Origin: Endomychus coccineus | Taxonomy: Eukaryota; Arthropoda; Insecta; Coleoptera; Endomychidae | NCBI GenBank assembly: GCA_958510875.1 | Contig: OY294068.1 | Location: 154,478,388 to 154,542,387, forward strand | Direction of reading: 5' to 3' | DNA length: 64,000 bases | Part shown: positions 33,886-45,520 of the stretch, one piece after another | Position numbering within the stretch: the stretch's first letter is position 1 | How the letters are laid out: each line of letters begins with the position of its first letter | Translations under genes and position numbers: made by a program | Notes under the pieces: model-generated | Seen by the model: only the letters and a program-made list of their open reading frames with translations | Database searches by the model: none | What the model was told of the DNA's origin: nothing

Positions 33886-34562
33886 CAGGAATTTACATTT
33901 TATCGGCATAAATTTAATTAACAGAAAATGAACAACGCTGACAATGCACTGTTTGGCATGTATGATGATTACTCTCAAATTATTTCCAAGGTGATTTGTT
34001 TTAAAAGAGTCTATGTTAGATAAGGTTGAGAAATCGTGCGCTAGTCCGAAAAAGCCCATCTTACATTATTACTAATACAGATGAAAATAATGTGTTTTCA
34101 ATGAAGTATAATAAAAACAATCAAACCAATGCAACCATTTCGTCACAGATGAGCAATATCACGTTAAATAATTGTAAAAATTTGATATTTTGCTCAATTT
34201 TATGTTTGTAATCATTTTTTTTCATTATGGTACTCAGTACTACAATGAAATGATTGGAGCACTCAGTCCGAAAAGGTATGTCATCTTGACACTGAGAATG
34301 ACATCTATAACCATGTCCTAACGTCAGAAGATAAAGTAATATTTTATGAGCACGTCCATAATGATAAGGCGGACTCTGTTGAAAATGTCAATAGTTATTG
34401 TCAAAATATACGTTAGAATGGATTATTCCAGTTTATTCCAATCGTGGAACAGTAACGGAGACTTCATTCGAGTTGCGTCCCATACAAATACGCTCTACAA
34501 ATGTAAGTGTCACGTAATCAACAAAAGGTCTGAAGCAGAGAAGTAGCTTACTACAGTATTGA
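33886..34562. other. no gene recognised
   Basis: AT-rich, with only short frames lacking motifs. Confidence 0.4.
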
Positions 34563-35492
34563 CAGGTGATAAATATTGGATATAACAGAGTTACCTGTTT
34601 CTTGTGGAAAATTATACGTTGCACCTGATTCTTAGGCATCCTTCTGTGATTGGAATATGTTTTCACCTATAAATAAGCGTGTATAAGAGTGTTGTGACTG
34701 AATAGAGTGCATTGCAAAATGTCTTCCAAGTGAATGTTTATGTTGGTGATGAAAATTTGACATATCATTTTCTATCGGAACAGATTACACTGCCGACGAC
34801 TTGCAAGGAAATTTATATATTCAGCAAATACTATGATATTATCCTCACTTTTACATACTATTAGTCCACACGCATATACGTTTTTTAGAAGTTTGAATGT
34901 AATAATTTTGCAGTAACCAACAACTATATATACGTTTATAATTCATACTCAAGCGATCCGGTAGTTGAAGAAGAACAAATGTTCCTTACTTACGCCCAAA
35001 ATCAATTTAAATTTTTAAATAAAAATGAGAATAACATGATATTTTTTTGTGAGATCCATATTTAGCTATTTTTGGTTATAGAGCCAGAAATATTGTTCGT
35101 GCCACTTGCAATAACTCGTTACATGCAACAAGAGCATTAGTGTTTATGATTGTTAGTGTTAATTCAAAAGGTTGTTCATATATTATGTTTATCGTTTGTT
35201 AGTGTTAATTCAAAATTCAAAAGGTTGTCTATATAAAGGATTTTTTTTGAGAAGAAAGAGAGAACTTCAAAATAGCAACACTGTTTTCTGTGACAGCCGA
35301 TTTGACAGTTCTCGGTTGTTTTGACTTTAGTTTTGCTTGTTAATTGATCATAAATATATTCACGCTGGTGCTACGTTTGCAAATTGTTCTAATTTATTTT
35401 TAAAACTACGGTTCAATTCGAGAAACACATCGGACATTACGGGCGTTTTATGGTACTAATAATCATCCATCGTTTACTCTAATAGTATATTA

Positions 35493-35612
35493 AAGAACGA
35501 GTTTCCTAAGACTCGCCTTAAAGCACGAATTCAAGTTTAAAAAACGAGTGGCGAAGCCACGAGTTTCTTTTAAGAATGAGTGCTTCAAGGTCTTAGGAAA
35601 CGAGTTGTTTAT
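35493..35612. repeat. 120-bp foldback with hairpin apex
   Basis: GAGTTTCCTAAGAC pairs with GTCTTAGGAAACGAG, and the centre CGAGTGGCGAAGCCACGAG is itself a perfect hairpin. It lies upstream of the deleted transposase. Confidence 0.7.
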
Positions 35613-35926
35613 ACTATTTTTTGTAATTTGCTCTTTTTATGCCGTTTTTAAACAAAAATGTTCAATTTAGTCCATTTAGGGATTTTTATGGTGGTTGGTA
35701 ACATCTTAATTTTGAAAGTGAAAATTTGATTTAGTGGTTCTGTGATCGCTTTCTTGAGTTGTTGACGCTCGACACTGTCATTTAAACTGACATAATGATG
35801 ACAAGATAATTCCGCATCAAGCTCGCCAACCTAAACATTTTCGTAAAAAGTTCCGTGCTTTTTTGGATATTAAGACACGGCGAGTGATGACGTTGCGTTC
35901 GTTAATGGGTCAATTAGATAATCAAA

Positions 35927-36410
35927 ATGGAGGCAAATTACAAAAACGATAATACGCATCCCGAAAAATGTCGTACAGCGCGCATACAACAAGCGATTGC
36001 TGGTGTGCAGCGTAGTGTTGATGATGATCCAAATTTGTCAATTCGTCATCGTGCTCAAGATTTAAACTTGTGTACATCTAGTTTATGGAAAATTCTGCGT
36101 GACGATCTTGATTTACTTGATTTCAATTTGTGTAGGAATTGAACCCACACGAACCCGAATGATCATCGCTCTTGCCGTACATTTGGTGAATGGGCCGAAC
36201 ATTGCCATTAATCCACAATTCAACTGGCCACCTCGTTCATGCGATTCGACGCCATTAGATTGGGGATATGTAAAGTCGCAAGTCTACTACGATAAACCAG
36301 AAAAAATTGAGCACGTGGAAGTCCACATGCCGAAATACAGCCTAATTTACTGCGAAGAGTGTGTAAAATTGGACCTTCAGATTACGCCATGTACGAGCCA
36401 GCCGCTGTAA
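35927..36410 (+). pseudogene. mariner-like transposase, N-terminus fused to C-terminus by deletion
   Basis: 35927-36142 encodes the DNA-binding part: EKCRTARIQQAIAGVQRSVD, DDPNLSIRHRAQDLNL, SSLWKILRDDLDL. After NDHRSCRTFGEWA the first two catalytic motifs are absent and the frame resumes at INPQFNWPPRSCDSTPLDWG and YVKSQVYYDKPEKIEHVE. Thus roughly 130 residues holding the first and second Asp are deleted. Confidence 0.75.
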
Positions 36411-36804
36411 ACACATGCCTCAAATCATACTCAAACAGTAATGGCAAAAAATTATCGTTCAAATAAAGCCAATTCCATAGATATTGAAAATTTTTTTCTG
36501 TTTTTCATTTCAATTTAAAGTTCTCCGCCTCAAAAAAAAAACACCCTATATATCCTCTATCAACAATAAATCACGAATTATTGTTTATGCTCATAAAGAC
36601 AATGATTTTGAAACTAAAACAAATTGAGTACAAAATATTGTGTATTATAGATGACAATAATGCACTCAATAGCAAAGCCATGAATACTTTTTCTAAACAT
36701 ATCAAGTTAAGTATCGTGTATCCTCATACATTTGATAATTCAAATTCATTATTTTATCTATTCGAATTGGTTCACATTCTCAAATGTGTCATACTTTTCT
36801 AGCT

Positions 36805-37075
36805 TAGTATGCATTTTTTCGTGGCTAATTGCGTCAAGCGCTTTTTCAAAATCTATGAATATACATAATTTTCTTATCCAGCATATTATATTTATATTTG
36901 AGATAGGTTTCCTATGAGACTCTCCAATTCGGTAGACGTTATTTACTTCCCAGACTCTGTTATATTGACTCCTAATAGCACTTATACAATTCTTTTGATA
37001 CGAAATCCATTATCATTGTTTTTTCTGGGAGATCGAGGCCAAAAATATTAAGATTGTTCTCCCGAGAGTTATGTC
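36805..37075 (-). pseudogene. possible LINE fragment (ORF1-like and RT traces)
   Basis: Minus strand reads NIFGLDLPEKTMIMDFVSKE, NNVYRIGESHRKPIS and then FIDFEKALDAISHEKMHTKL. The latter resembles RT motif A (IDFEKAFD); the former resembles an L1-type ORF1. The two would be far apart in an intact element, so this is a deleted copy or a chance mixture. Confidence 0.4.
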
Positions 37076-37079
37076 TACC

Positions 37080-38689
37080 CTTACCGATTCAATACGCTTC
37101 AATACGAGTATTATATTGTTTTAATTTCGAGGTTTCGATTGTTGTTTTTTATATCACGCCCGTTCAGTTTAATTTCTTTGTATTTATATTCTGTTGTTAT
37201 TATATCATTTATTTCAGTTGTCATATTAATAATTTTTATGGCTAATCAGCGAAACGGACAAAAATGTGCAAGACATTAAAAGAATCGACGGCGGGGATAT
37301 AATCGGACTTCATTGATGAAGCACATGCCGTTGAAGAACCGCCAATGAAGAAATAACACTTTTTTACAGTCACAAACATTTCTTTCAACAAAATCAACAT
37401 AATTATGGTTAATTATTGATGAGTAATCTTCGAATTGGTTATTAACAAAACCTTGTACAAGGCATTCTATACGCCGATTTTAAAATAAACTAGAAATGTG
37501 TTGCCGCTTGGAGAATAGATAAATAATGTGCGCAAATCATTTGATTTGATTACTGATTTTTATATAATTGTTTCATATTCCATAAGATACTCTTCGCATT
37601 TACGTAATGTTACTAAAATAAATTATTTATTTCATTATCTTTAGACAACTAAATAAACAATATTCAAATTTATAATGTTTTCAAGAAAATTTAGAAAACA
37701 AAATTTCCGTTTCTGGGAAACGTGTCAGACCCTACTGAGTGGGAGCCAACTGTCCTAGACCCTAGAGCACATCGCCGTTTGTTACAAACTGTTAAAGGAA
37801 GGTGTAAATTTAAGTTTACTTCAATAATTGTTTTTGCTGTTGTTGAACGATTTTGTTAAAATTTGGGTGAAAGCAGTTTTAAATTAACTTGAATTTACTG
37901 TAAAAGTTTTGATCCGATCCAATGTATACTTGGGAGTTTTCGTAAAATTTGAATATGATAGGACCTCCCGTTTTTAAATTATCGTGTAGACAAGCATTTC
38001 GTGAAATACCTCCAGACAGACAGACGGGCTTTTTCAAACCTTAAAATTCGATGAGAAATACTATTGTACATGAATTTTGGATCCAGGACTGTTTAATGAT
38101 TTTAGAAATAGCTTGAATAAATGCATTCTACTCTTCGAACTTCGCCTGCGAAGAATATAATAATACTTTCTCCATTCTAATGTCTGCGAATTCTCATTAC
38201 ACTGCATTCGGTGCGTATTTTCAAAGTAGTACGTACATATTAGAAAATGAAAGCGCTGCTATAACTCCGTAACAGTGCATCATAGGAAAAAAGTGCATAT
38301 ATATTTTGTGATTTTTTTCGGCTCTACATTTATATTTCCACTGTAATGCAAACATTATTGTTGGCGGCGAAAAAGAAGTGCAGACTTAATGAGACAAATT
38401 GTAGACAATATTGTTCTCTACAATTCTTGTTTACAAAATTTACCTACCACCTACCGGTCTCGCAGGAAATAATCCAACACATTTTGATATTTCCAAAAAT
38501 GCCCAAGGGTAAGGAGTCACAATTTTTTTAACAAAAATTTACAGATTTACTGTACTAAGAAGATATACGACTTAAGACTATTGCAACGCCTGACTTTTCT
38601 GTTTTTAAACTACACAGATATGACTACCTGATTCCCTGCAACAATTATATTCGAGAATCTCGCTTAATATAACGGTTTTATCACGAAGA
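37080..38689. other. no gene recognised
   Basis: AT-rich. A short plus-strand end SDFIDEAHAVEEPPMKK (37300-37353) is preceded by a stop codon and has no partner exon. Confidence 0.4.
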
Positions 38690-39190
38690 TTAATTGATAT
38701 GGAATAATTACCATTATTTACCTAAAATACTATTGAAGTACTGAGGACCTTTCGGCTACCAAATAGCCATCATCAGAGTAAACTAAATTATAAAGCAAAA
38801 TGTGCCTGTTTAAATACTATTTGGGGATAATAATGTAAACAATGGATCGCCCTCAGCTGGAGATAAATCGGAATTTAATAAATTGCTTTTCGTTTATGCA
38901 TTTCCAGCTCTACTAAATCACCCAGATATTTGGCTGTACTGTGTTTCAAAAGTGATACAACTTTCTTGAGAAATGGTGTGACCTGTATTCAAAATATGTT
39001 CGCCTACCGCTGATTTTGCACCATTATTTTTCTTTATATGGGCAACATATTCCTTATAACGAGTTAATATAATCCTTCTAGTTTGACCGACATAACATTT
39101 TGAACACGACTCACAATTGATTTTGTAAATCCCAGATTTGTCCAAATCAAATACTTTATCAAAGGTGTTGCCTTAACAATATTTAAGCTT
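38690..39190 (-). mobile_element. Penelope-like element, GIY-YIG end
   Basis: 38918-39145 encodes an open GIY-YIG domain: SGIYKINCESCSKCYVGQTR, ILTRYKEYVAHIKKNNGAKS, AVGEHILNTGHTISQE. The YVGQT box and RYKEY motif are intact; upstream coding (39146-39190) is frameshifted. The tail at 38750-38800 holds CTGATGATGGCTATTTGG and GTAGCCGAAAGG on the minus strand, hammerhead-like but lacking a pairable stem I. The same sequence in opposite orientation makes up 39396-39460 plus 42717-42960. Confidence 0.8.
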
Positions 39191-39460
39191 GTTAAACTGG
39201 TTGTATTGCCAATTTAGAAAACAAACAATGGAATGTATTAATTACTGAAGAATGATAAGTGAAACTTTTGAATTTTATTGAAGTATTTGACTCTAATTTG
39301 ATTAGTTGGCTACGTTCCAATTTTTTTTTTGCTTAGAAATTAAATTATTGATCAATAATTTGTAGTAACCATTGTCCAACGTTATTTGGTGAAGTTTCTC
39401 AACTTGAGAAAAATAATGGTGAAAAATCAGCGGTAGCCGAACATATTTTGAATACAGGTC

Positions 39461-40343
39461 CAGGGCCGGATTTAGAGTGGTGGCCTGTGGGCACAAGTTT
39501 GGTGGGGGCCCCTATGGTAGACGGTAATATTAAGTGCTACAAAATATTTTTACAATATAAAATTATAATGCAATTATAATGTCATTTGAATAAAACTTTT
39601 CTGGGAGATGTAAATATTATTTACTTGTACCTATATTAATTATCGTTACAAAGACACTTTTCGCACTTTTCTCGTTGTTCAAGTCGTCAAATTTTAATTA
39701 ACTAATTATTGCTACTCTAAAGCGGGAGATCATTGAGACGTTTTTGGCTCATTGCCGTTCGCAATCTGTTTTTTTAGTAATTTTAACTTTGAAAAGGATC
39801 TTTCAGCCTTACAGCTAGTGATCATCCGAACAAGATAAATCTTTTAAATTATCCGAACATTAGGAAAATCATCCTGCACCTGTTTTTTGATTATCAACCC
39901 GTACATGAAATGTTCACGGCTGAAGTATCTTCTTTTCTGCTGCAAACTGCAAATTCTGCAAATTAACTAAAAACTAGAAACTTATCTGTAATACGGCGCC
40001 ACATACTAAACACGCGGGAAAATTCTAATAACTAATTTCAATGAACTTGTTATTATGTTGTGTTTCAAAGCAATGTGACATCAGAAATAACTTATTTCAA
40101 TTTCTACCTGCCATTACATAAATATTAAATATACAATATTTCCTGCTTTTGTAATGTAAAAAAATAATTAAAATATGTGAATACAAATTCTGCATAAAAT
40201 TACGCAAAAATTATGACTTTATTACCATATTAACAAAATCATCTTATCATTTTTGTTGAAGGTCAAAATTTTTTTCAATATATTATACTTGGTGGGGGCC
40301 TGTGAGCGGTCGCACACTATGCCCACTCCTAAATCCGGCCCTG
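39461..40343. mobile_element. nonautonomous hAT element
   Basis: Ends CAGGGCCGGATTTAG and CTAAATCCGGCCCTG are perfect inverted repeats with the hAT-type CAGGG start. Flanks TACAGGTC (39453-39460) and TACAGGTT (40344-40351) are an 8-bp duplication with one difference. GTGGTGGCCTGTGGGC and GTGGGGGCCTGTGAGCG are further inner shared blocks. No transposase is encoded. Confidence 0.85.
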
Positions 40344-42716
40344 TACAGGTTGTCCCATTTTGGGTACTTTTGCGGGGTATCTCCTTTATTTTTAAAGATA
40401 GAGAGTTGCGGTTTTCGCGACACTGTGCTACTTTTTCGTAAAACCCAAGATGCCGTCAACAGAATTTTCATAGCCCTTTTAATTTTTAAGATACAGGGCA
40501 TTTCTGAAAATGTTGCATTTTGTGACCCCCCTCGTATCTCCGTTATCCTTCAACTTATCGAAAAGGTAAAATAACATTCTAATAGTTTTTTTTTCCGTAG
40601 AATGCAGTGGTGTAGATAACTTTTGTTACATATTTACTGTTTTTGAGTTATATAGCAAACTTATGTTTTTTTGAATGGAACACCCTGTATATTTATAGAC
40701 TATAAAATTTGCCTTTTTTTTACCTTTTCAAAAACATATGATAGTATAAACTTTTTTTCAGAAACACGCAAATAATTGACAATTTTTAGAAATTAAATAC
40801 ATATTTTAATTGTAGGCCATTGATATTGTTTATGACAAGAAACAGAAATAAACATCAAATCTCTATCGCATTTAAGCTGTTTATTTTCGTTCTTTTGGTA
40901 TCATTATTCAATAGATATTTATCAATTTTTTCGAATAATGGCAGTTTACGAAAATTATGAGAAATATGATATGATGGTATGTTTTATACAGAGTAATGAA
41001 AATTCTGAAGAAGCTTCGGAATTATATTTCCAAAGGTGAGTAAGCTATTATGGCTATGAAAATCTCTATTATCATTTTAATTTTTGCTTGTTAGATATCC
41101 AGAAAGAAGGCAACCGTTTTTTGGGATATTTGCCCGTTTAAAAGCAAATTTAGTTGAGCACGGATCATTTGTTCACCCGCGCCCTAAAACATACAACAAA
41201 GAGAACAGGGAAAGAAAAGAGATAGATACTTTAGGATATATAGAAGCAACATCTTCGTCCTCATGTAGAAAAATTTAGAAGGAAATTGGTGTGCCAAAAA
41301 CTAACGCTCAGAGGATCTTGAAGAAATATAAGTATCATCCATACAAATTTAATATACTACAACATTTGCATCCTGGCGATGCCGAGCGCCGGGCACTGTT
41401 TTGCCAGTGGTATTTGCAACAAATCGATGCTAACGATTTATTTGGCAGACTTGTTTTTTGGTCAGACGAATGCTTTATTTCAAGTGCTGGCATTTTCAAT
41501 CGTCAAGAACTGGCGTAGTGAAAATCTGCATTTAATGTTTGAAAGGGCACAACAAGGACGCTTTGGAGTTGAGGTTTCATGTTTTATTTTGGGTAGACAT
41601 ATAGTTTATAGGATTTTTGAAGGAGGTCTTACAGCACGTAGATACCTAGAAATTCTTGAGGAAGTTATTCCAGAACTGCTCGAAAACATTCCATTAGTCC
41701 AGTATAATGCTGTTTACCTACAGCAAGATGGTGCCTCAAGTCATAACTCTAGGCTCTTAAGGGCCTTTCTAAATAATAACTTTCCTCAAAGATGGATAGG
41801 TACCAACGGACCTGTTAGATGGCCTCCACGATCACCAGATCTCTCAATTTTAGATTTTTTTTATGGGGTTACAAAATGAAGTATATAAAACTCGATATGA
41901 CGGCATTGCAAAACTTCGAGAGGCAATTCATTTAGCTTTTCGAAATCTGCGAATGAGAACAATGGTTCTTTTGAACGCTATTCAAAGAATCTCAAAGATG
42001 TGCCAATTTTGCATTAGAGAAAATGGTGGTCAATTTAAACATGACATTTAATTTTTTTTAATAATGTTATTTTTTTGTGTTTTTGTTATATTGTCACTTT
42101 ACGCCACAAAACTGTTGTTACAAACTTACTGTTAGAAAAAGATCTATGGGAATTTTTTTTAATAGATACCTATATACAAGGTATCCAATTATTTGTTAGT
42201 AATATGTAAGTTTCACTTGTTTATTATTGTTATCCATAGCCTACTATTAAAATATGTATTTAATTTTCTGAAAATTGTCAATTATTTGCGTGTTTCTGAA
42301 AAAAAGGTTATACTATCATATATTTTTGAAAAGGTAAAAAAAAAGACAAATTTTATAGTCTATAAATATACAGGGTGTTCCATTTAAAAAAACATAAGTT
42401 TACTTTATAACTCAAAAACAGTAAATATGTAATAAAAGTTATCTACACCACTGCATTCTACGGAAAAAAATCTATTAGAATGTTATTTTACCTTTTCGAT
42501 AAGTTGAAGGATAACGGAGATACGAGGGGGGTCACAAAATGCAACATTTTCAGAAATGCCCTGTATCTTAAAAACTAAAAGGGCTACGAAAATTCTGTTG
42601 ACGGCATCTTGAGTTTTACGAAAAAGTAGCACAGTGTCGCGAAAACCGCAACTCTCTATCTTTAAAAATAAAGGAGATACCCCGCAAAAGTACCTAAAAT
42701 GGGACACCCTGTACAG
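40344..42716 (+). mobile_element. mariner-like transposon with ~470 bp terminal inverted repeats
   Basis: TACAGGTTGTCCCATTTTGG on the left and CCTAAAATGGGACACCCTG on the right begin inverted repeats. These run to about 40815 and from about 42240, including CGTATCTCCGTTATCCTTC, GAATGCAGTGGTGTAGATAA and CGCAAATAATTGACAATTTT. TA flanks are 40344-40345 and 42714-42715. A degraded transposase lies between. Confidence 0.88.
40938..42051 (+). pseudogene. mariner-like (DDD) transposase with 59-bp intron, degraded
   Basis: Start MAVYENYEKYDMMVCFIQSN (40938). Exon 1 ends at 41035; the GTGAGT...TTGTTAG intron 41036-41094 restores FQRYPERRQPFFGIF. An N-terminal DUF4817-like helix-turn-helix is followed by RKIxKEIGVPKTNAQRIL. 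DDD core: FWSDECFIS, QQDGASSHNSR, RSPDLSILDFF. C-terminus MCQFCIRENGGQFKHDI ends at 42051. Damage: in-frame TAG 41276-41278, frame changes near 41507 and 41870. All three Asp residues are retained, so decay is fairly recent. Confidence 0.85.
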
Positions 42717-42960
42717 GGCACACCATTTCTCAGGAACGTTTATCAGTTTTAAAACACAGTACAGATAAAAATATCTAGGTAATTTAGAAGCGATGGAAAT
42801 GTATAAACGAAAAAGCATTTACATTACTATCTTCAAATAGTCAAACAGGCACATTTTGATTTATAATTTAGTTTACTCTGATGATGGCTACTTGGTAGCA
42901 GAAAAGCCCTCAGTACTTTAATAGTATTTTCAGTGGATACGGGTGATTAATTCTTATCAA

Positions 42961-44211
42961 TAGTATTATAATATATCCACAGTGTGAACTCTTTTATAGT
43001 TTATGAATGGAGATAAGATTAACCAATGCTTAAAATCCAGAAGATACATTTACTAACACAATAATTAATCAATTTTCATGACTTACTGATTTATAAGACC
43101 TCTTTAATGTAGGTAATGCACTTCAACCGTGTTTTACAATTAAACTACTAAACAGATTTGATGAGAAACTTTCACATATTTCTTTCGATTAGAAAAGCCG
43201 TTGAAAACACGTCTATGCTTTACTAAGGAGCCTACCTGCGAAATTACAAGTCTGTCGGCTTTAAAGTTTTGGAGATTCCGAGATGAGTGAGTGAGTCAGT
43301 CACAGTGTTATATGCGTGTGATATACTTGTAAAACAGTTTTTTCTAATAGAGTATAATGTGTGGAACAATTTGCCTAAGCGCGGATAGTAGCAAAGTGCT
43401 TCATAGTGCTAAAGAGTGTAATATATGAGATTGGTATGCTTTTATAGTTTATCTTTGGCTATATATAAGAGCAGCAGATTGAAATTCATTATCAATAACT
43501 CAAGTTATATCGGAGTTTTATTTATGTCTTATATTTTCCTCAAACGTAAGTGCGTAGGTTTGATATCTTGTTCTTAAAGCGAACTTGGCGGCGTTATAGC
43601 TCGCTGTTTTGAATCGGAAGCATAATGTGGGCTATTAATTATTGATCAAAATTTATAAACACAGGAAGTATATCTTAATTTGTCGAGAAAAGTCTTCCAC
43701 TGATCAATGATAATGAAGGAAAATCGAAATGAACTCCTGTGAATTCTTGTAGATTGTGAAAAAGTATACGTCGGGTAGCCTGTCCAATACATATCAGATT
43801 CAAAGGACACAAATATAAAAATAACTTATCCACTTGCTTTTAATAATAACATGAAAGACACAAACCATTCTTCTGACTACAACAATACAGAAATTTTGAA
43901 TATTGAAAGGTATGATAAACGGTTTATATTAGAAAGTATCCATATTAATAAAATTGATTATAATATTTCTAAAGTGTAGTCAAAATGTACATATTCGAGG
44001 TTGAATTTATTTGAAAGTGATACTCGGCAATATCTGAATTTGTGTTTGATTAGTTTGATTCAATATTCAATTAATTAAATTATTGCATAGTTTCCAAGGA
44101 TTAAAATTTATTTCATGAATAACGAAATTGTTCTTTTCAATTGGATAATTTCCAATATCAATATTTTAATTTTTTGTATTGAAGTAGTCCAAAGAAAAGT
44201 TTTGTTATACT
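42961..44211. other. no gene recognised
   Basis: AT-rich with short frames only. Confidence 0.4.
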
Positions 44212-44540
44212 TTGACTACACGAGAGAGAAACCTATATGTTCGAGGAACATCGTTTGAGCCAGCGGAGGAAGATTGGGAGAGGAGATGGACATTCGAATT
44301 TTCTTGTGGAGGCTAAAGACTTAGGTGAAGAATTCCGCAACTTCGCCGTTCGATAGAAAAATTAAGTCAGTAGGTGAGTAGTTTGAGCTCGTCTAGTCCG
44401 CCTATCTAAAATATCTCGTGGTGGAACAACAGAAGAGATTTCTGCTAACACCGACCATGGAAATATCTATAGAAAAGGGAGGGATCTCCTTTCTACGATG
44501 TTCTAGAGACGTCAATGAGCTCGTAATAATATTATTAATA
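44212..44540 (-). mobile_element. LINE family A 3' end
   Basis: Begins with the family 3' terminus (TTTGACTACACGAGAGAGAA on the plus strand) and carries the tail coding sequence (GTGGTGGAACAACAGAAGAG). It is uninterrupted where the 22.6 kb copy has the foldback, so it serves as the empty-site reference. Confidence 0.7.
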
Positions 44541-45029
44541 TTACCTTCAAATGAAACACATTTCCAAGATTTTATAACAGCAATTCTAGGCGAACCAAGA
44601 AAATTGGACTAGGCCCATTCAATGGACAATGAATCAAGCTAGAACTGGTAGGGATAAGAAACATTCTTGGAGCAGATTTTGATTGAATAAATATGAAATT
44701 TCAAGAAATTTTATTATGAAATTGTTACCATTTCTTGACAAAATTTGCCTATATTCACATGGTTATTGATAGCACTGCATTATACATGGAACATGCAAGA
44801 TAATGAGATACTATATACATATATTCGAGTTCTAAAATGTTGTGCTGTATTTTATCGCGGATGCGTTTCTTAACCCCTATTTCATTTATTGTTTAAATTT
44901 AAACTATTGCACTATTACACTCACCTACTTTATTATTATAGTCAGTTTATAATATTCATATTTTCACTATAGCATATAAGATTATTATAGTATTTCAAAT
45001 TATAACTTCTTCTACGCCCTCTTTAGAGC
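44541..45029. other. no gene recognised
   Basis: AT-rich with no motif. Confidence 0.4.
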
Positions 45030-45520
45030 CCATTTGACTTAATATTATGTTCTCTTATGTGTATAGTTAATGTTATTGCAGACAAACATAAACATACAGA
45101 TAACCTTCTAACCTAAAATGTCTGCTTGGTGACAATATACTATGTTCTCTTACGTGTTCGGTTGATGTTATTGCATCCAAAAATAGACATACAAATGACA
45201 TAGGTACTTATCTAGAATTACCGCTCGAATATAACATAATGTTCTTCTATGTGTTCAGATGATGTTGTAGCATCGAAAAATAAACTTACAAATAACATAC
45301 TAGCCTATAATTGACGCTTGGTGATAATACTGATAACATAATGTTCTCTGATGTGAAAGGTAAACATACAAATGATTAGATAAATAACAACTTGGAGATA
45401 GCATAATATGTTCTCCTATATGTTTAGTTATTGTTATTGCATCCAAATACATACACATACTTACTAAACTATAATTGCTTGATAATATAATATATTCTCT
45501 TATTTTTATTGCATCGTTTG
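45030..45520. repeat. diverged minisatellite, ~90-105 bp unit, about 5 copies
   Basis: Units share TAATGTTCTCTTATGTGT (variants at 45048, 45140, 45238, 45340, 45408), GTTATTGCATCCAAA and ACATACAAATGA. Copy boundaries are regular but identity is moderate, so the array is old. Confidence 0.7.

Larger units (their letters stand above)
35231..36550 (+). mobile_element. mariner-like element, internally deleted
   Basis: Ends ATATAAAGGATTTTTTTTGA and its inverse (TCAAAAAAAAAACACCCTATAT at 36531-36552) are terminal inverted repeats; GAGAACTTC follows inward on both sides. The remnant transposase is at 35927-36410. It is inserted in a P-superfamily element whose flanks are AAGGTTGTCTATA and TCCTCTATCAAC. 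Confidence 0.7.
34563..36800 (+). mobile_element. P-superfamily transposon, interrupted at 35231-36550
   Basis: 5' end GACAGGTGATAAATATT, with AACAGAGTTACCTGTTTC, matches 49166, 29270 (minus) and 53898 (minus). 34975-35130 encodes LTYAQNQFK and IHI.P.F.IEPEIL remnants of the RNase H-like start (D-E-I-H-L-K-P in the family). After a mariner-like insertion, 36581-36800 continues IIDDNNALNSKAMNTFSKHI, VYPHTFDNSNSLFYLFELVH, LKCV. The FDxVHxLK block is typical of P/THAP9-type transposases. The coding parts are heavily mutated. Confidence 0.6.
39396..42960 (+). mobile_element. second Penelope-like copy, split by two DNA transposons
   Basis: 39396-39460 (AGCGGTAGCCGAACATATTT) and 42717-42960 (CACACCATTTCTCAGGAACG, then GATGATGGCTACTTGGTAGC) together equal the reverse of 38700-39020. 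The gap between them is exactly occupied by a hAT element (39461-40343) and a mariner-like element (about 40344-42716). Confidence 0.8.

Noticed and set aside
37300..37353. Short acidic C-terminus SDFIDEAHAVEEPPMKK as the end of a host gene
   Set aside because: A stop codon precedes it in frame and no splice acceptor or upstream exon supports it.
38750..38800. Hammerhead motif in the 38.7 kb (minus), 42.9 kb and 53.65 kb Penelope-like tails
   Set aside because: CTGATGA and GAAAGG flank a good hairpin, but no C-G stem III and no complementary stem I could be found, so it is not called a ribozyme here.
40253..42818. Frames of 90-111 codons in both ends of the 40-42.7 kb element
   Set aside because: They are the same terminal inverted repeat translated from each side, not a conserved protein.
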